Part shown: in pieces, positions 28,401 to 39,535 of the stretch
Numbering within the stretch: the stretch's first letter is position 1
How the letters are laid out: every line of letters starts with the position of its first letter
Notes under the pieces: model-generated
Databases searched by the model: none
What the model was told of the DNA's origin: nothing
What the model saw: only the letters and a program-made list of their open reading frames with translations
Assembly (NCBI RefSeq): GCF_020184175.1
Contig: NC_065532.1
Span: 13,020,001-13,084,000 of the forward strand
From: Aphis gossypii
Lineage: Eukaryota > Arthropoda > Insecta > Hemiptera > Aphididae
DNA length: 64,000 nt
Direction of reading: 5' to 3'
Program-made: the position numbers and the translations under genes

Positions 28401-29171
28401 GTCAGATTGGTAGTAAAACACTGTTATTATTTGTATTTCATAACTGTATATGTAAAACGGTAACCTGCCCGATTGTGTGCACATAATATTATATCATACA
28501 TGTTAAATATGGCAATAGTCATGTAAACTTAATCGATTCCTCTCAGGTATATCTCCTGCAAGACATTCCGTCATGAATGATAAAAACATTGTAATATCAC
28601 TCGTATTATAATAGGTACGATCTATATTAAATACGTGCCAAAGTTGATTTATTTTCATATCATAGGAATTATTTTAGGAGTCCACCCTCCTTCAAATCTC
28701 TATTACAAATCTAAAACCCTCACCGGATCTACAATCATATTCAAAAAATCTTTATCTATGAAATACGGTCTGTACCTATATTTATTATGTACACGCGAAT
28801 AAATAAAGCCCGAAGAAAATAAACCAACGCACAAAAGGATAACAATTCTGAAAAACGTGAAATATATTTTATGTCTTATACTTATATACACGATTAGCAT
28901 TTTTCAATCGTATAGCAACTTTGTCCTTAATTTTTTCACTGAACTGTTTATCCTAAATGTTATATTTACGCGACAGTCGCCTTAGATCTTTTTTTAATAT
29001 TATTTTCTATACTAATTTTTTTTCCTTTTTTTTTTCACCTACACACAGAATCAGAGCGGAATTTACTACGATGTGGATTACGAACAACAGCAGGGCGAAA
29101 TGACGTTCTCGCCTGGTTGCATTCCGCTGAGCACGTACACCATTGGCAGCCGCTCAAACTACTACCGATGA
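13445..29171 (+). CDS. Mucin-like EGF-SEA-EGF-EGF single-pass membrane protein (N-terminal exon(s) missing)
   Basis: Ten exons: 13445-15097, 17070-17243, 17480-17657, 20352-20620, 21123-21250, 21890-22157, 22717-22933, 25385-25685, 26765-26977, 29049-29171. Every junction has AG acceptors and GT donors, phases match throughout, and the joined frame encodes 1,174 residues. The order is a Gln/Pro/Ser/Thr-rich ectodomain (about 1-550), a more conserved-looking segment (550-670), a six-cysteine EGF in exon 4, a SEA domain (exons 5-6, about 760-890), a calcium-binding-type EGF starting DLDEC (exon 7), a third EGF ending FYGSQC, a transmembrane helix (about 977-1003, LSVAVGSSVAAISIIVLTLV) followed by basic residues, and a cytoplasmic tail of about 170 residues. 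The layout recalls nematode MUP-4/MUA-3 matrix receptors, so an apical or cuticle attachment role is plausible but inferred. Exon 1 opens in phase 1, so an upstream exon with the signal peptide must exist. Confidence 0.88.
13727..14252 (+). repeat. CAG/CAA glutamine-coding repeats in exon 1
   Basis: Runs of CAG and CAA codons at about 13,730-13,743, 13,901-13,925 and 14,143-14,247 encode poly-Gln and Gln-His-Pro stretches. CAG and CAA are mixed, which makes the tracts less slippage-prone than pure CAG. They lie in the putative extracellular part of the SEA/EGF protein and are likely length-variable between individuals. Confidence 0.85.
14800..14920 (+). repeat. Thr/Ser-rich mucin-like tract in exon 1
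   Basis: Consecutive ACC/ACT/ACG and AGC codons give a Thr/Ser-rich segment with Ala and Gly (about residues 453-492 of the exon-joined protein). Such tracts are commonly O-glycosylated, which supports the mucin-like reading of the ectodomain. The function is inferred from composition only. Confidence 0.7.
15098..17069 (+). other. Intron 1 of the SEA/EGF gene, no features seen
   Basis: Donor G|GTAACT at 15,098 and acceptor TTTTTTCGCAG ending at 17,069. The content is A+T-rich. The reading frame runs past the donor to a stop at 15,202, which could give a short read-through end if the intron is retained. Confidence 0.75.
18098..19275. mobile_element. Inverted-repeat nonautonomous element in intron 3
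   Basis: Begins GATTCTGAACGGAGTGAAG and ends CATCTTCGTTCAGAATC, which are imperfect inverted repeats of each other. The interior is A+T-rich with no coding frame. It contains a 119-bp near-identical direct duplication (about 18,522-18,640 and 19,069-19,187) and a poly-T run. The termini do not match a superfamily I can name and I cannot see a clear target-site duplication. It lies wholly in the intron between exons 3 and 4 of the SEA/EGF gene. Confidence 0.6.
18144..18183. repeat. Poly-T tract
   Basis: About 40 T with a single G at 18,169, inside the 5' part of the intron-3 element. Confidence 0.9.
19276..20351 (+). other. Rest of intron 3 of the SEA/EGF gene
   Basis: A+T-rich intron sequence ending in the acceptor TTCGATTTTAG. 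Nothing else is recognised in it. Confidence 0.7.
21123..22157 (+). other. SEA domain exons (5 and 6) of the membrane protein
   Basis: The two exons encode a hydrophobic strand (IVSIVFSLRVDRLYD), then FVGVKINNVYM, VMVNATVQLTEN and a C-terminal amphipathic segment, the usual strand and helix pattern of SEA domains. A GS(V/I)VV-type autocleavage motif would normally sit in the turn between strands 2 and 3; I do not see one, so this SEA domain is probably not self-cleaving. The intron between the exons (21,251-21,889) is phase 0 and holds nothing else I recognise. Confidence 0.75.
22934..25384 (+). other. Intron 7 of the SEA/EGF gene
   Basis: A 2.4-kb intron from GTAAGT at 22,934 to the acceptor TACCTTCGCAG. 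It splits the last EGF between Cys codons. It contains poly-A at about 23,291-23,307 and a CpG-richer patch at about 23,840-24,180 without open frames or transposon ends that I can recognise. Confidence 0.7.
25718..26106. mobile_element. Palindromic MITE in intron 8
   Basis: The ends are inverted repeats: the left reads ACGTTTACGTGCAGTAGTTA and the right ends TAACTACTGCATATAAACGC. Subterminal words such as GCATTTATATGCACC and GCGTTTATATGCACCC recur inside, on both arms. It is about 389 bp long and has no coding frame. Superfamily and target-site duplication are not clear to me. It lies between exons 8 and 9 of the SEA/EGF gene. Confidence 0.65.
26978..29048 (+). other. Intron 9 of the SEA/EGF gene, nothing else recognised
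   Basis: Donor GTAAGT at 26,978 and acceptor CTACACACAG at 29,048. A+T-rich, with a poly-T/poly-A junction near 27,470-27,491 but no open frame of interest. Confidence 0.7.
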
Positions 29172-29385
29172 TGACGATGACGATAATGCCGACGACAACG
29201 AAAATCTTGCGATACAGTACATATAGATGACGAATATCGCACGTGTACTGTATATAATATATTGTTATTATTATTATTATTATTATCATCGTTTAAGCGA
29301 CACAGACTGAGGACACAAAACGCGTTTACACGTAACCCAATAAAATAATAATAATACACTTACACTGTTATTGCTGTACACCCTA

Positions 29386-29386
29386 C

Positions 29387-29451
<65 letters not shown>
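29386..29451. repeat. (CATA)n/(TA)n microsatellite in the 3' UTR
   Basis: Short CATA repeats run into about 55 bases of nearly pure TA, interrupted once by AATA near 29,426. Confidence 0.9.
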
Positions 29452-30662
29452 GCCATTGATAAAAAAAAACCAAACATGTGTAATGATAATTTATGTTAAT
29501 TATAATTATATTTTTTTATTATGTTAATTATTTATGTATGAGCTAGTATAAAACTAAGCGTCCGAACCGTAAATTATTATAAACTATATAATTATGACTT
29601 ATGTTTTTTATAATGAATACGACTACAATTATTATAGTACCTATGATAATATAATTAATTGTAAAGTGACTATTTGGACTCTGTGCTTTCGGTGTGATGT
29701 CACTGACCGATTGACTTGGTGATGTCACCCCGAGAGCGGCCGAAGACAATTTATCATCGTCATCATAATATTATCATATGTATAAATGACGAACGTCACT
29801 CGATAAAATAATATGTAATATATTTTGTGCTCGTTAAACGCATTTTATGCATTCGCAGTTCGGTAAATATTTTTAAGCATATAGAATATTTGTACAAAAT
29901 ATATAATATTACTTAATGCATATGTATATAAAACAATAAACGCGGAAACATGTCCGAAACATCTATATATAATTATAATTTATATGAACACTGTCAATTA
30001 ATTTTATATAATTGCATATAAAATATTGTATAAATATTTCATATTAATAGTAAAAGAAAACACACTACCGCGTTAACGTAGCAATGTCTTATTAATATTA
30101 TGTATATTGTCTGTTGATCGGAGTCTTGATATATTATATTAACAGTTATCGATAGACGAGTGCCATATAAACGTCTGCACACATTCGAAATAACAACGTT
30201 ATGATATTATATAAGTATAAGTATACAAGTTTCCACAATACTATTATATTTATTAATATGTATAAATATGTATACGATTATTGATTATTGTGCTGAAAAA
30301 TTCGGCTTTTGGATTTTCTTCTTTTCTTTTTTTCTTAACTTCTCCACGCCAAAAAAATACGTTTTACAAATACCTACCTATATTTAGGACTATGATCAAA
30401 TATAATGCAACAAAATAATAATAAAACATTTCCTATACAATCTCTATAAATAATGAGACTATTACACAATGTACATACTATATTATTTATTATAAGTATT
30501 ATTATTATTATTGTTTAAGGTTCTATAAGCGTCAACTAGGATCATATTACAAGTTGTATTATTAGCTAATAAATTTACAACTTATTATAGTTATTTATAT
30601 AATAGTAATAAAAATTGTATACGTGTTATGTAGTTTAAAAAAATATATGTGTTTGTATATTC

Positions 30663-30668
30663 AATAAA
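30663..30668 (+). terminator. Candidate polyadenylation signal AATAAA
   Basis: Canonical hexamer just before the tandem satellite begins, and followed by a T-rich stretch (TTTATTTAACACTCTTTATTC). Confidence 0.45.
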
Positions 30669-31084
30669 GTTTATTTAACACTCTTTATTCATGAAAATGC
30701 CAGAGACGAGTGTAGTTAAAAAACAAGATTATAATACCAAATATAAGAGCGGCGATAACTATGGAATTGCATATTTTTACTCTGATTACTTATTGGGGTT
30801 AATGTCAGTTATCTTCACCATACAAGACAATTTGAATCTAATGGTGGATTTTTTTTGAATATTTCTACAAAATTCAAAATTGTACAGAAACTTGTTATCA
30901 GTTATTTAAAACACAAAAGTTGTTCGTATTCTACTATTTTAGAGGGTAAACAAACTGCCATCATTTCACAAACAACCTTTACACATTAAAATAACGCGGT
31001 AGTTACGTTAAACACAATACTATAATGGATTAACTCCAAATTTAATGTCGAAAACTACAAAATAACGTTTTTCAAATAAAACAA

Positions 31085-34000
31085 ATTTTTCACAATCCTT
31101 AAAGAAGGAGTAAGCTTTCAAATTCAAAGTTTCACATATACATACTAACACGTATAATCTAATGCGTTGTCTTATTAATGTACATGCATAAAGTAGTAAA
31201 AATTTAGAAATTTTTTTTTCTTAATCTGTACACAGCCACTTGTTGTCATTTTTTTAAAAAAAAACTAGTTTTTTATATTTTTCACAGTGTATATTACCTG
31301 CCATCATTCTACAAACGCATTATACACCTAAAGGGAACATCGAAGTATCGATTAGAACAATAATAATATGGAATATCTCAAAATATAATGTCAAGGTATA
31401 CAAAATACCGTTTTTTTGAAAAAATTACTTTTTAGACATTTCTAGGTGATGGAGTAAGTTATCAAATTCAAAATTTCACATATATAATCTGATGAGTTGC
31501 CTTATTAATGTACATGCATAAAAAAGTAAAAATTGTGAAATTTTTTTTTCTTATTCTGCACACAGCCACTTGTTGTCATTTTTTAAAAAAAAAAACTAGT
31601 TTTTCGTATTTTTCACAGTGTATATTAACTGCCATCATTCTACAAACGCATTATACACCTAAAGGAAACATCGCAGTATCGTTTAGAACAATAATAATAT
31701 TTAATATCTCAAAATTTAATGTCAAAAAATACAAAATACCGTTTTTTTGAAAAAATTACTTTTTAGACATTTCTAGGTGGTGAAGTAAGTTATCAAATTC
31801 AAAATTTCACATATATAATCTGATGCGTTGCCTTATTAATGTACATGCATAAAAAAGTAAAAATTGTGAAATTTTTTTTTCTTATTCTGCACACAGCCAC
31901 TTGTTGTCATTTTTTAAAAAAAAAAACTACATTTTCGTATTTTTCACAGTGTATATTAACTGCCATCATTCTACAAACGCATTATACACCTAAAGGAAAC
32001 ATCGCAGTATCGTTTAGAACAATGATAATATGGAATATCTCAAAATTTAATGTCAAAAAATACAAAATACCGTTTTTTTGAAAAAAACACTTTTTAGACA
32101 TTTCTAGGTGATGGAGTAAGTTATCAAATTCAAAACTTCGCATATATAATCTAATGCGTTGTCTTATTAATGTCCATGCATAAAAAAGTAAAAATTGTTA
32201 AATTTATTATTTTTATTCTGCACACAGCAACTTGTTGTCATTTTTTAAAAAAAAAAAACTACATTTTCGTATTTTTCACAGTGTGTATTAACTGCCATCA
32301 TTCTACAAACGCATTATACACCTAAAGGAAACATCGCAGTATCGTTTAGAACAATAATAATATGGAATATCTCAAAATTTAATATCAAAAAATACAAAAT
32401 ACCGTTTTTTTGAAAAAATCACTTTTTAGACATTTCTAGGTGATGGAGTAAGTTATCAAATTCAAAATTTCACATATATAATCTGATGCGTTGCCTTATT
32501 AATGTACATGCATAAAAAAGTGAAAATTGTGAAATTTATTTTTCTTATTCAGCACACAGCCACTTGTTGTCATTTTTAAAAAAATAAAAACTAGTTTTTC
32601 GTATTTTTCACAGTGTATATTAACTGCCATCATTCTACAAACGCATTACACACCTAAAGGGAACATCGCAGTATCGTTTAGAACAATAATAATATGGAAT
32701 ATCTCAAAATTTAATGTCAAAAAATACAAAATACCGTTTTTTTGAAAAAATAACTTTTTAGACATTTCTAGGTGATGGAGTAAGTTATCAAATTCAAAAT
32801 TTCGCATATATAATCTAATGCGTTGTCTTTTTAATGTCCATGTATAAAAAAGTAAAAATTGTTAAATTTATTATTTTTATTCTGCACACAGCAACTTGTT
32901 GTCATTTTTTTAAAAAAAAAAAACTACATTTACGTATTTTTCACAGTGTGTATTAACTGCCATCATTCTACAAACACATTATTCACATAAAGGGAACATA
33001 GCAGTATCGTTTAGAACAATAATAATATGGAATATCTCAAAATTTAATGTCAAAAAATACAAAATACCGTTTTTTTGAAAAAACCACTTTTTAGACATTT
33101 CTAGGTGATGGAGTAAGTTATCAAATTCAAAATTTCACATATATAATCTGATGCGTTGCCTTATTAATGTACATGCATAAAAAAGTAAAAATTGTGAAAT
33201 TTTTTTTTCTTATTCTGCACACAGCCACTTGTTGTCATTTTTAAAAAAAAAAACTAGTTTTTCGTATTTTTCACAGTGTATATTAACTGCCATCATTCTA
33301 CAAACGCATTATACACCTAAAGGAAACATCGCAGTATCGTTTAGAACAATAATAATATGGAATATCTCAAAATTTAATATCAAAAAATACAAAATACCGT
33401 TTTTTTGAAAAAATCACTTTTTAGACATTTCTAGGTGATGGAGTAAGTTATCAAATTCAAAATTTCACATATATAATCTAATGCGTTGCCTTATTAATGT
33501 ACATGCATAAAAAAGTAAAAATTGTGAAATTTATTTTTCTTATTCTGCACACAGCCACTTGTTGTCATTTTTTAAAAAAAAAAACTACATTTTCGTATTT
33601 TTCACAGTGTATATTAACTGCCATCATTCTACAAACGCATTACACACCTAAAGGGAACATCGCAGTATCGTTTAGAATAATAATAATATGGAATATCTCA
33701 AAATTTAATGTCAAAAAATACAAAATACCGTTTTTTTGAAAAAATCACTTTTTAGACATTTCTAGGTGATGGAGTAAGTTATCAAATTCAAAATTTCACA
33801 TATATAATCTGATGCGTTGCCTTATTAATGTACATGCATAAAAAAGTAAAAATTGTGAAATTTTTTTTTCTTATTCTGCACACAGCCACTTGTTGTCATT
33901 TTTTAAAAAAAAAACTAGTTTTTCGTATTTTTCACAGTGTATATTAACTGCCATCATTCTACAAACGTATTATACACCTAAAGGAAACATCGCAGTATCG

Positions 34001-34697
34001 TTTACAACAATAATAATATGGAATATCTCAAAATTTAATGTCAAAAAATACAAAATACCGTTTTTTTGAAAAAATCACTTTTTGGACATTTCTAGGTGAT
34101 GGAGTAAGTTATCAAATTCAAAATTTCACATATATAATCTGATGCGTTGCCTTATTAATGTATATGCATGAAAAAGTAAAAATTGTGAAATTTATTTTTC
34201 TTATTCAGCACACAGCCACTTGCTGTCATTTTTAAAAAAAAAAAAAACTAGTTTTTCGTATTTTTCACAGTGTATATTAACTGCCATCATTCTACAAACG
34301 CATTATACACCTAAAGGAAACATCGCAGTATCGTTTACAACAATAATAATATGGAATATCTCAAAATTTAATGTCAAAAAATACAAAATACCGTTTTTTT
34401 GAAAAAATCACTTTTTGGACATTTCTAGGTGATGGAGTAAGTTATCAAATTCAAAATTTCACATATATAATCTGATGCGTTGCCTTATTAATGTATATGC
34501 ATGAAAAAGTAAAAATTGTGAAATTTATTTTTCTTATTCAGCACACAGCCACTTGCTGTCATTTTTAAAAAAAAAAAAAACTAGTTTTTCGTATTTTTCA
34601 CAGTGTATATTAACTGCCATCATTCTACAAACGCATTATACACCTAAAGGAAACATCGCAGTATCGTTTAGAATAATAATAATATGGAATATCTAAA
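31085..34697. repeat. Tandem satellite array, about 11 copies of a ~331-bp unit
   Basis: The landmark 'ctaggtgatggag' (or close variants) recurs near 31,443, 31,773, 32,104, 32,437, 32,768, 33,101, 33,431, 33,762, 34,092 and 34,425, giving steps of 330-333 bases. An older, more diverged copy precedes it near 31,085-31,440, with weaker traces back to about 30,940. The last copy is cut off at 34,697. Inner copies are nearly identical and edge copies differ. Variant types alternate: a 'ttatttttattctgc' type near 32,205 and 32,870, a 'ttattcagc' type near 32,540, 34,200 and 34,530. An 80-codon open frame recurs but looks incidental. Confidence 0.93.
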
Positions 34698-35819
34698 ATT
34701 AAAGTATGTTTGTAGTTATGAACTGACAAAATATAACAATATTATATTAATATTCTTATTAAAAATAAGACTATGTATATTATATACATGTGCCGACTTA
34801 AAGTCGGTGTAAATATTAGACTAGGGTAAATGCCCAAGTTGCCACCCCTTAAATGACTCCACCTGGTTACAACACCCGGTATCGTCGCTTTTCGTATCGT
34901 GACAGACGCATTCGATTCACAACGCTGGTCACACCTTTAATCGGTGTATCCGAATTGGTTCCAAAACGTCCGAATTCGTTCCTATTTTGTTACAAAGGTT
35001 ATATCAGAATTAGTGCCCGGGTCAAAGCGTTTCAATTTTCTTTAATTCATAAAAATTAAATTTATTATCGTTATAATATGTTTAAAGTTTGTTAATAGTT
35101 TTTATTGTAATAATCAAAGTCAATCTAATTATAAAATAGACTGTACGCACTCTACACAGTAGGTAGGTACGTTTAGAATATAACTAAAATAGCTATATCA
35201 ACTAATAGTTAATACTTATAGAAGTATAGGTGATTATTTATGTTCATAAAATAAAAAATATGTTTAGTCTTATTTACCTATATATACCTATAAAACTATG
35301 GTAATCGATTAATGGACCTATTATCACATTTTTTCTCTATCAATTATTATTAAATCCGTGAACAATAAAAAAAAGTCAAGATAAAAATTGAATTTGGGAG
35401 AAATGGGTTTCTGAGTTCGATTTACCAAGGGTTTTTCTTTTAATGGGTATTACACGGGATCCGATTAATTCTGTCCTTAGTTTCTGGTCTAATTATATTG
35501 TATGTTTTTTTCTATAATAATAATCTATGGTTGATAAATAAATAAATGACCTATGGCACAATTTAATACGGATTATTATATTTTTATTTGCTTCTACATT
35601 ACATTATACGAACGCATTTCGTTTTTGGAATCCAAAATATTCGTTTCATACCGTTTTCACTAGTGTGACCTCCTGATTTTGGAACTAGTACATTATTGTT
35701 GAATGTTTTGATATGATAACTCGTCACGTCGGATTAATGTTAGCCAGGAAACGTGCATCTAGAACTAAATATTTATCATAATTTATAATACCTAAGCTAA
35801 AAGACAACTGCTATGTGCA
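34698..35819. other. Intergenic stretch, no gene recognised
   Basis: Begins with unique sequence after the satellite. It includes a small perfect hairpin CCGACT-TAA-AGTCGG near 34,794-34,808 and a mixed-composition patch at 34,830-35,040. The region just upstream of 35,820 should hold the promoter of F-box gene A; no clear TATA or initiator is distinguishable in the A+T-rich background. Confidence 0.5.
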
Positions 35820-38800
35820 ATGGAAACGTTACCGCCCGAGGTGTGTACACGACATATATTAATTTGATATATTATTTTAGGACTAACAGAATAGATTAAC
35901 ATATAATAGGTATATATGTAAAAATATATTGTTATTTGTTATATAAGTGATATAATCGATAATAACGAATAATACCTACGCCTATAATAAGTATAATTTA
36001 TCTTCATTAAACTGTACACATATAATATTATGTAAGATCGAATCTCGATCTCAGCAGCGTTTCCGTTTTTATGGCTCGTGAATTTTCCAGATAATCACGG
36101 AAATCCTGGAATACCTGTCGTTCGACGACCGGCGCCGGATGGCCCTGGTCAACAGGACGTTCCGGTACGCGTCCCTGCACCCGGCGCTGTCGCGACGAGA
36201 GCAGTTCGTGTACACCGCACCGGTGCACCGGCTGCGGGCGGACGACCGGCGGCGGCGGTTCGAGGACTTTAAAAAATCGTTGCGCGAGCCCCGCAGGAAA
36301 CGGCTGTGCCTGAAGTTCGCCGGCACGAACCGCGCGGACATCGGCCGGGTGTTCGGCGCCGGCGCCGGTTGGCCGCCGTCCGTCGTGTCGCTGCACCTGG
36401 ACGGCCAGAGCCGCCTGTCCGACTCGTTCCTGGACGCGATCACCGACCGCTGCGCCGCCCTGGAGGAGCTGCGCCTGGAGAACATCGGCCGGCTGTGCGT
36501 GGCCGTCAAGCCCCGGCGGCCGATGCTCGCGCTGCGCACAGTCCGCTTGCACCGGGTGGGCGTGTCCGACGGGTGTTTCGACGTGTTGATGGGTTGCGCG
36601 CCGAACGCGTCGGACGTGTGCATCGACAACTGTCAGACCTACGAGTGGCTTGATCCCGCGGACGCGGCCGCCGCGGGCATTTCCAACGCCGGCCTGTCGG
36701 ACGCCCACATCGTCGGCTACTTGCAGGGCGCCGCGGCCGGCACCTTGGACAGCCTCCGGTTGAATCAGTGCTGTCACGTGTTCGGCGCCGTCCGGTCCCG
36801 GGTCCTTCGGCTCAAGTCCCTCCTTTTGAGCCAGGACAAACCGTACTTAAACACTTGCCGGCCCATCGACTACGACAGACTGGAATTGGCGTTGGCCCTA
36901 CAGGTGAGTCGTGAACGATCGCTAAAATTTACTTAAAAAACTTCGAGCCGTTTTTAACATTGTTTTTTTTTTCGAGAAATATAACGTCGTCATTACTCAG
37001 GTATCCAGTCTAATTTCACTTCATTACAGCATTGTGTATATAACCGCGGGGTTAAATAAGTCATATATGTTCGTTAACTGTCATTCTGGTTATTCGTAAC
37101 GACATTTTATTGTTAAATTATGATGTATTAAAATCGCAATCGCGCAGGTGTCGCTGCAGTGGCTGGAAATCAATTACCTCCCGGCACGTCTGCTCGCGGC
37201 CGTGTCCGGGCTGCACGGTCTCCGGCACTTGACGTTGAACTTGACTATTGGCCGCGACGACGTGAGATTTCTGCGAGAATTTTCGGAATCGTTACGTGAC
37301 ATGAAACGTATCGGGACTTTGGCCGTAAACCGAGTGGTCACGACGTCGGCGGACGAAGGACGCGAGGCTCTACTCCAGACGTTCGCGATACCGGAATGCG
37401 CCTACGAGTCCTTGACGTCCTTGGACTGTTCGCTGGACGGCAGTCTGTGCGCACTGCGCGCCGGCAAACGGTTGTCCAGCTTACGGATTCGAAACGGCGA
37501 CGTCCTTTCGGCCGACGGTTTGCGACTGTTGTTCGAAAACCTCGTCGGTTTGAGACGTCTGTGGATCGACAACTGCGTCTGGCTGGACGACGAAGTCATG
37601 TCCGGCTTGCCGGTGTCTAATCTCAGAGGTATACCTCTATACGATATAATAATTAACTATTTTATTAATTGCGCGATAACTGCTGCCGGCCAAGCGAGGC
37701 CGGATCGATCATATTATTATTATATAACATATGATGGGTTTTATGTATTATATTAATATATTGTGTACAATGTACAATTGGCATATCCTTTACATCACTG
37801 AGTCGACCGTCGTCGGACCGGCGATTTCGGGATGTCCCGAGAAGGTGCGGTGGGCAAAAAATTTATAAATGTCATCCGCGTAGCACGTCAAATGGATATT
37901 TCCTTGTGTCTGTGTCCCGCCGTTAGTTATATAGATACGGGACTACATATTATTAAGGTAACGCAGGACGTACATGAGAAATCTCTTTTTTTCTATTTTT
38001 ATGCCCAACCGAATTATATCCATTAACTACCATTTTATTACCAACCGACTTCCTTTTGGATTTAGTAACAGCAGTAAAAGCTTATTATACAATATATTTT
38101 CAGGATTGGTTTCCCTAAAGATATTCAACGCAAATTTGACATACCGATGTTTGCCGTACATTAAACTTTTGCATTTAAACGTCTTGATCATCGACAATAT
38201 GTCATTAGAACCGTGCATTGCGTTGGTAATATAAATAATATAATATAATATGCATTACGATTAGTTACATTATATCATTTGATGTATGTTGATAAAACAT
38301 AATAATGATTATGATAATAGAACGATTAAAAAATGCGGATTTAAAAACGAAAGTTATATATGTATTTGTAAATATTGCAGTGTATTACCATTGAGTATAG
38401 ATAGTTAAAATAGATAGTCAATTACCTTTTACAGAATATAAAAGTATTATAACAGCTGTTTTATTCACTAAAATTTTAAATTAAGATATTATAATAGGTA
38501 TATACTATATTATTATATGCAATGGATCAATTAATATAATATAATAATATACAATTTTATTTAATTAACATAAGCTTACTTATCGTCATAAACGTTTCTA
38601 GAATTGCCTAAATGTTACCCCTGTGACTATGTCTTGTTTATAGAATGTTCGAAAGCCTTCAGTTTTGCTTGTACTTTATATTGCGTATATAATGTGTATT
38701 TTGGTACCTAATATTTTTGAAGATATTACCAAGAAGGTTCTCGATCATCTCATTTCATATTCGTTACTTAACTCCTCTTAACAGGTCCATATACAGTCAT

Positions 38801-39248
38801 ATTGCCGTACTGGGCTACATTTTGGTAGATTAAGTACCAAACTTGGTCCTAACCCATTTTAGTGGGGTTTTAGGCTCTTAAAAGTTCTAAAACTTTAATA
38901 GCTTGGTAGGTATCTATTATATTTTATTCAAAATAATATTCTTAAATTTAAAACGTTTTTCGAATGAAATATCATAAGTATCTGTTTACATTGATATAGA
39001 ACATAATTGTAATTATCCATATTTTATTTTTTTTATTGCAGAACGATTTATCCGATTTCAATTATTGTTTAAAAACATTTGGTTGTTCTGTTCCCGCTTT
39101 AACTCAACTAGAATTACAACTGTATTGTAATCAAACAATGTTCAAAAAGTTACGTTTCGAAACACTATTTTATAGCAACACGAAAATTGCATTCAAGTCT
39201 TATTTTAAAATACTGAAAAGACTGGTACTACTGTATAGGTACACTTAA
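35820..39248 (+). CDS. F-box/LRR-like protein, gene A
   Basis: Five exons: 35820-35840, 36091-36903, 37148-37628, 38104-38225, 39042-39248. They join in frame to 547 residues. The first exon is only seven codons (METLPPE). Exon 2 continues with IITEILEYLSFDDRRRMAL, a typical F-box, which recruits a substrate adaptor to the SKP1-cullin ubiquitin ligase. The rest is a series of degenerate leucine-rich repeats (LKSLLLS, LEINYLPARLL, LRHLTLNL, LTSLDCSLDG, LSSLRIRNGD, LRRLWIDNCVW), probably a substrate-binding face. Gene B matches it along the whole length, including RLNQCCHVF, which confirms the exon model. Exon 2 is extremely G+C-rich with almost only G/C third positions, exon 3 is intermediate, and exons 4-5 are A+T-rich. 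An AATAAA overlaps the end (39,250-39,255). The substrate is unknown. Confidence 0.88.
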
Positions 39249-39535
39249 CAATAAACTTAGTTTATGTTTATAGGTCCGTGCAGCTATGTTTAAGTTTGTA
39301 ACTGATCCCACAATTTGATTTTTATAAGTTGAAACCCAAAAATTTATATTTTCATTTTTTAAGATACATAATGCATTATATTTGTTCACATATCTTAATA
39401 AGTATAAATGTATAACATAATACATGTATTATTTATTATTTTATACATAATTCATTAAAATAAATGAATTTTATATAACTGTTCACTATAATTAATAATT
39501 AATTTACTATTATAAATATATCTTCTCTATATTAT

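Larger units (their letters stand above)
29172..30690 (+). other. 3' untranslated region of the SEA/EGF gene
   Basis: Follows the TGA at 29,169-29,171. It is A+T-rich, without coding frames. Two AATAAA signals, at 29,935-29,940 and 30,663-30,668, would give 3' UTRs of about 0.8 or 1.5 kb. Which one is used cannot be told from sequence. Confidence 0.55.

Noticed and set aside
31508..34402. Recurring 80-codon open frame in the satellite (31,508, 31,839, 33,497, 34,220)
   Set aside because: It repeats because the 331-bp unit repeats. Several copies lose the frame by A-run length changes, and the product (Lys/Phe/Ile-rich) has no domain.
36028..36777. Long antisense open frame (249 codons) over F-box gene A
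   Set aside because: It mirrors the G+C-rich codons of exon 2 on the other strand; low stop density explains it, it lacks domains, and the sense strand has a clear F-box with matching splice sites.
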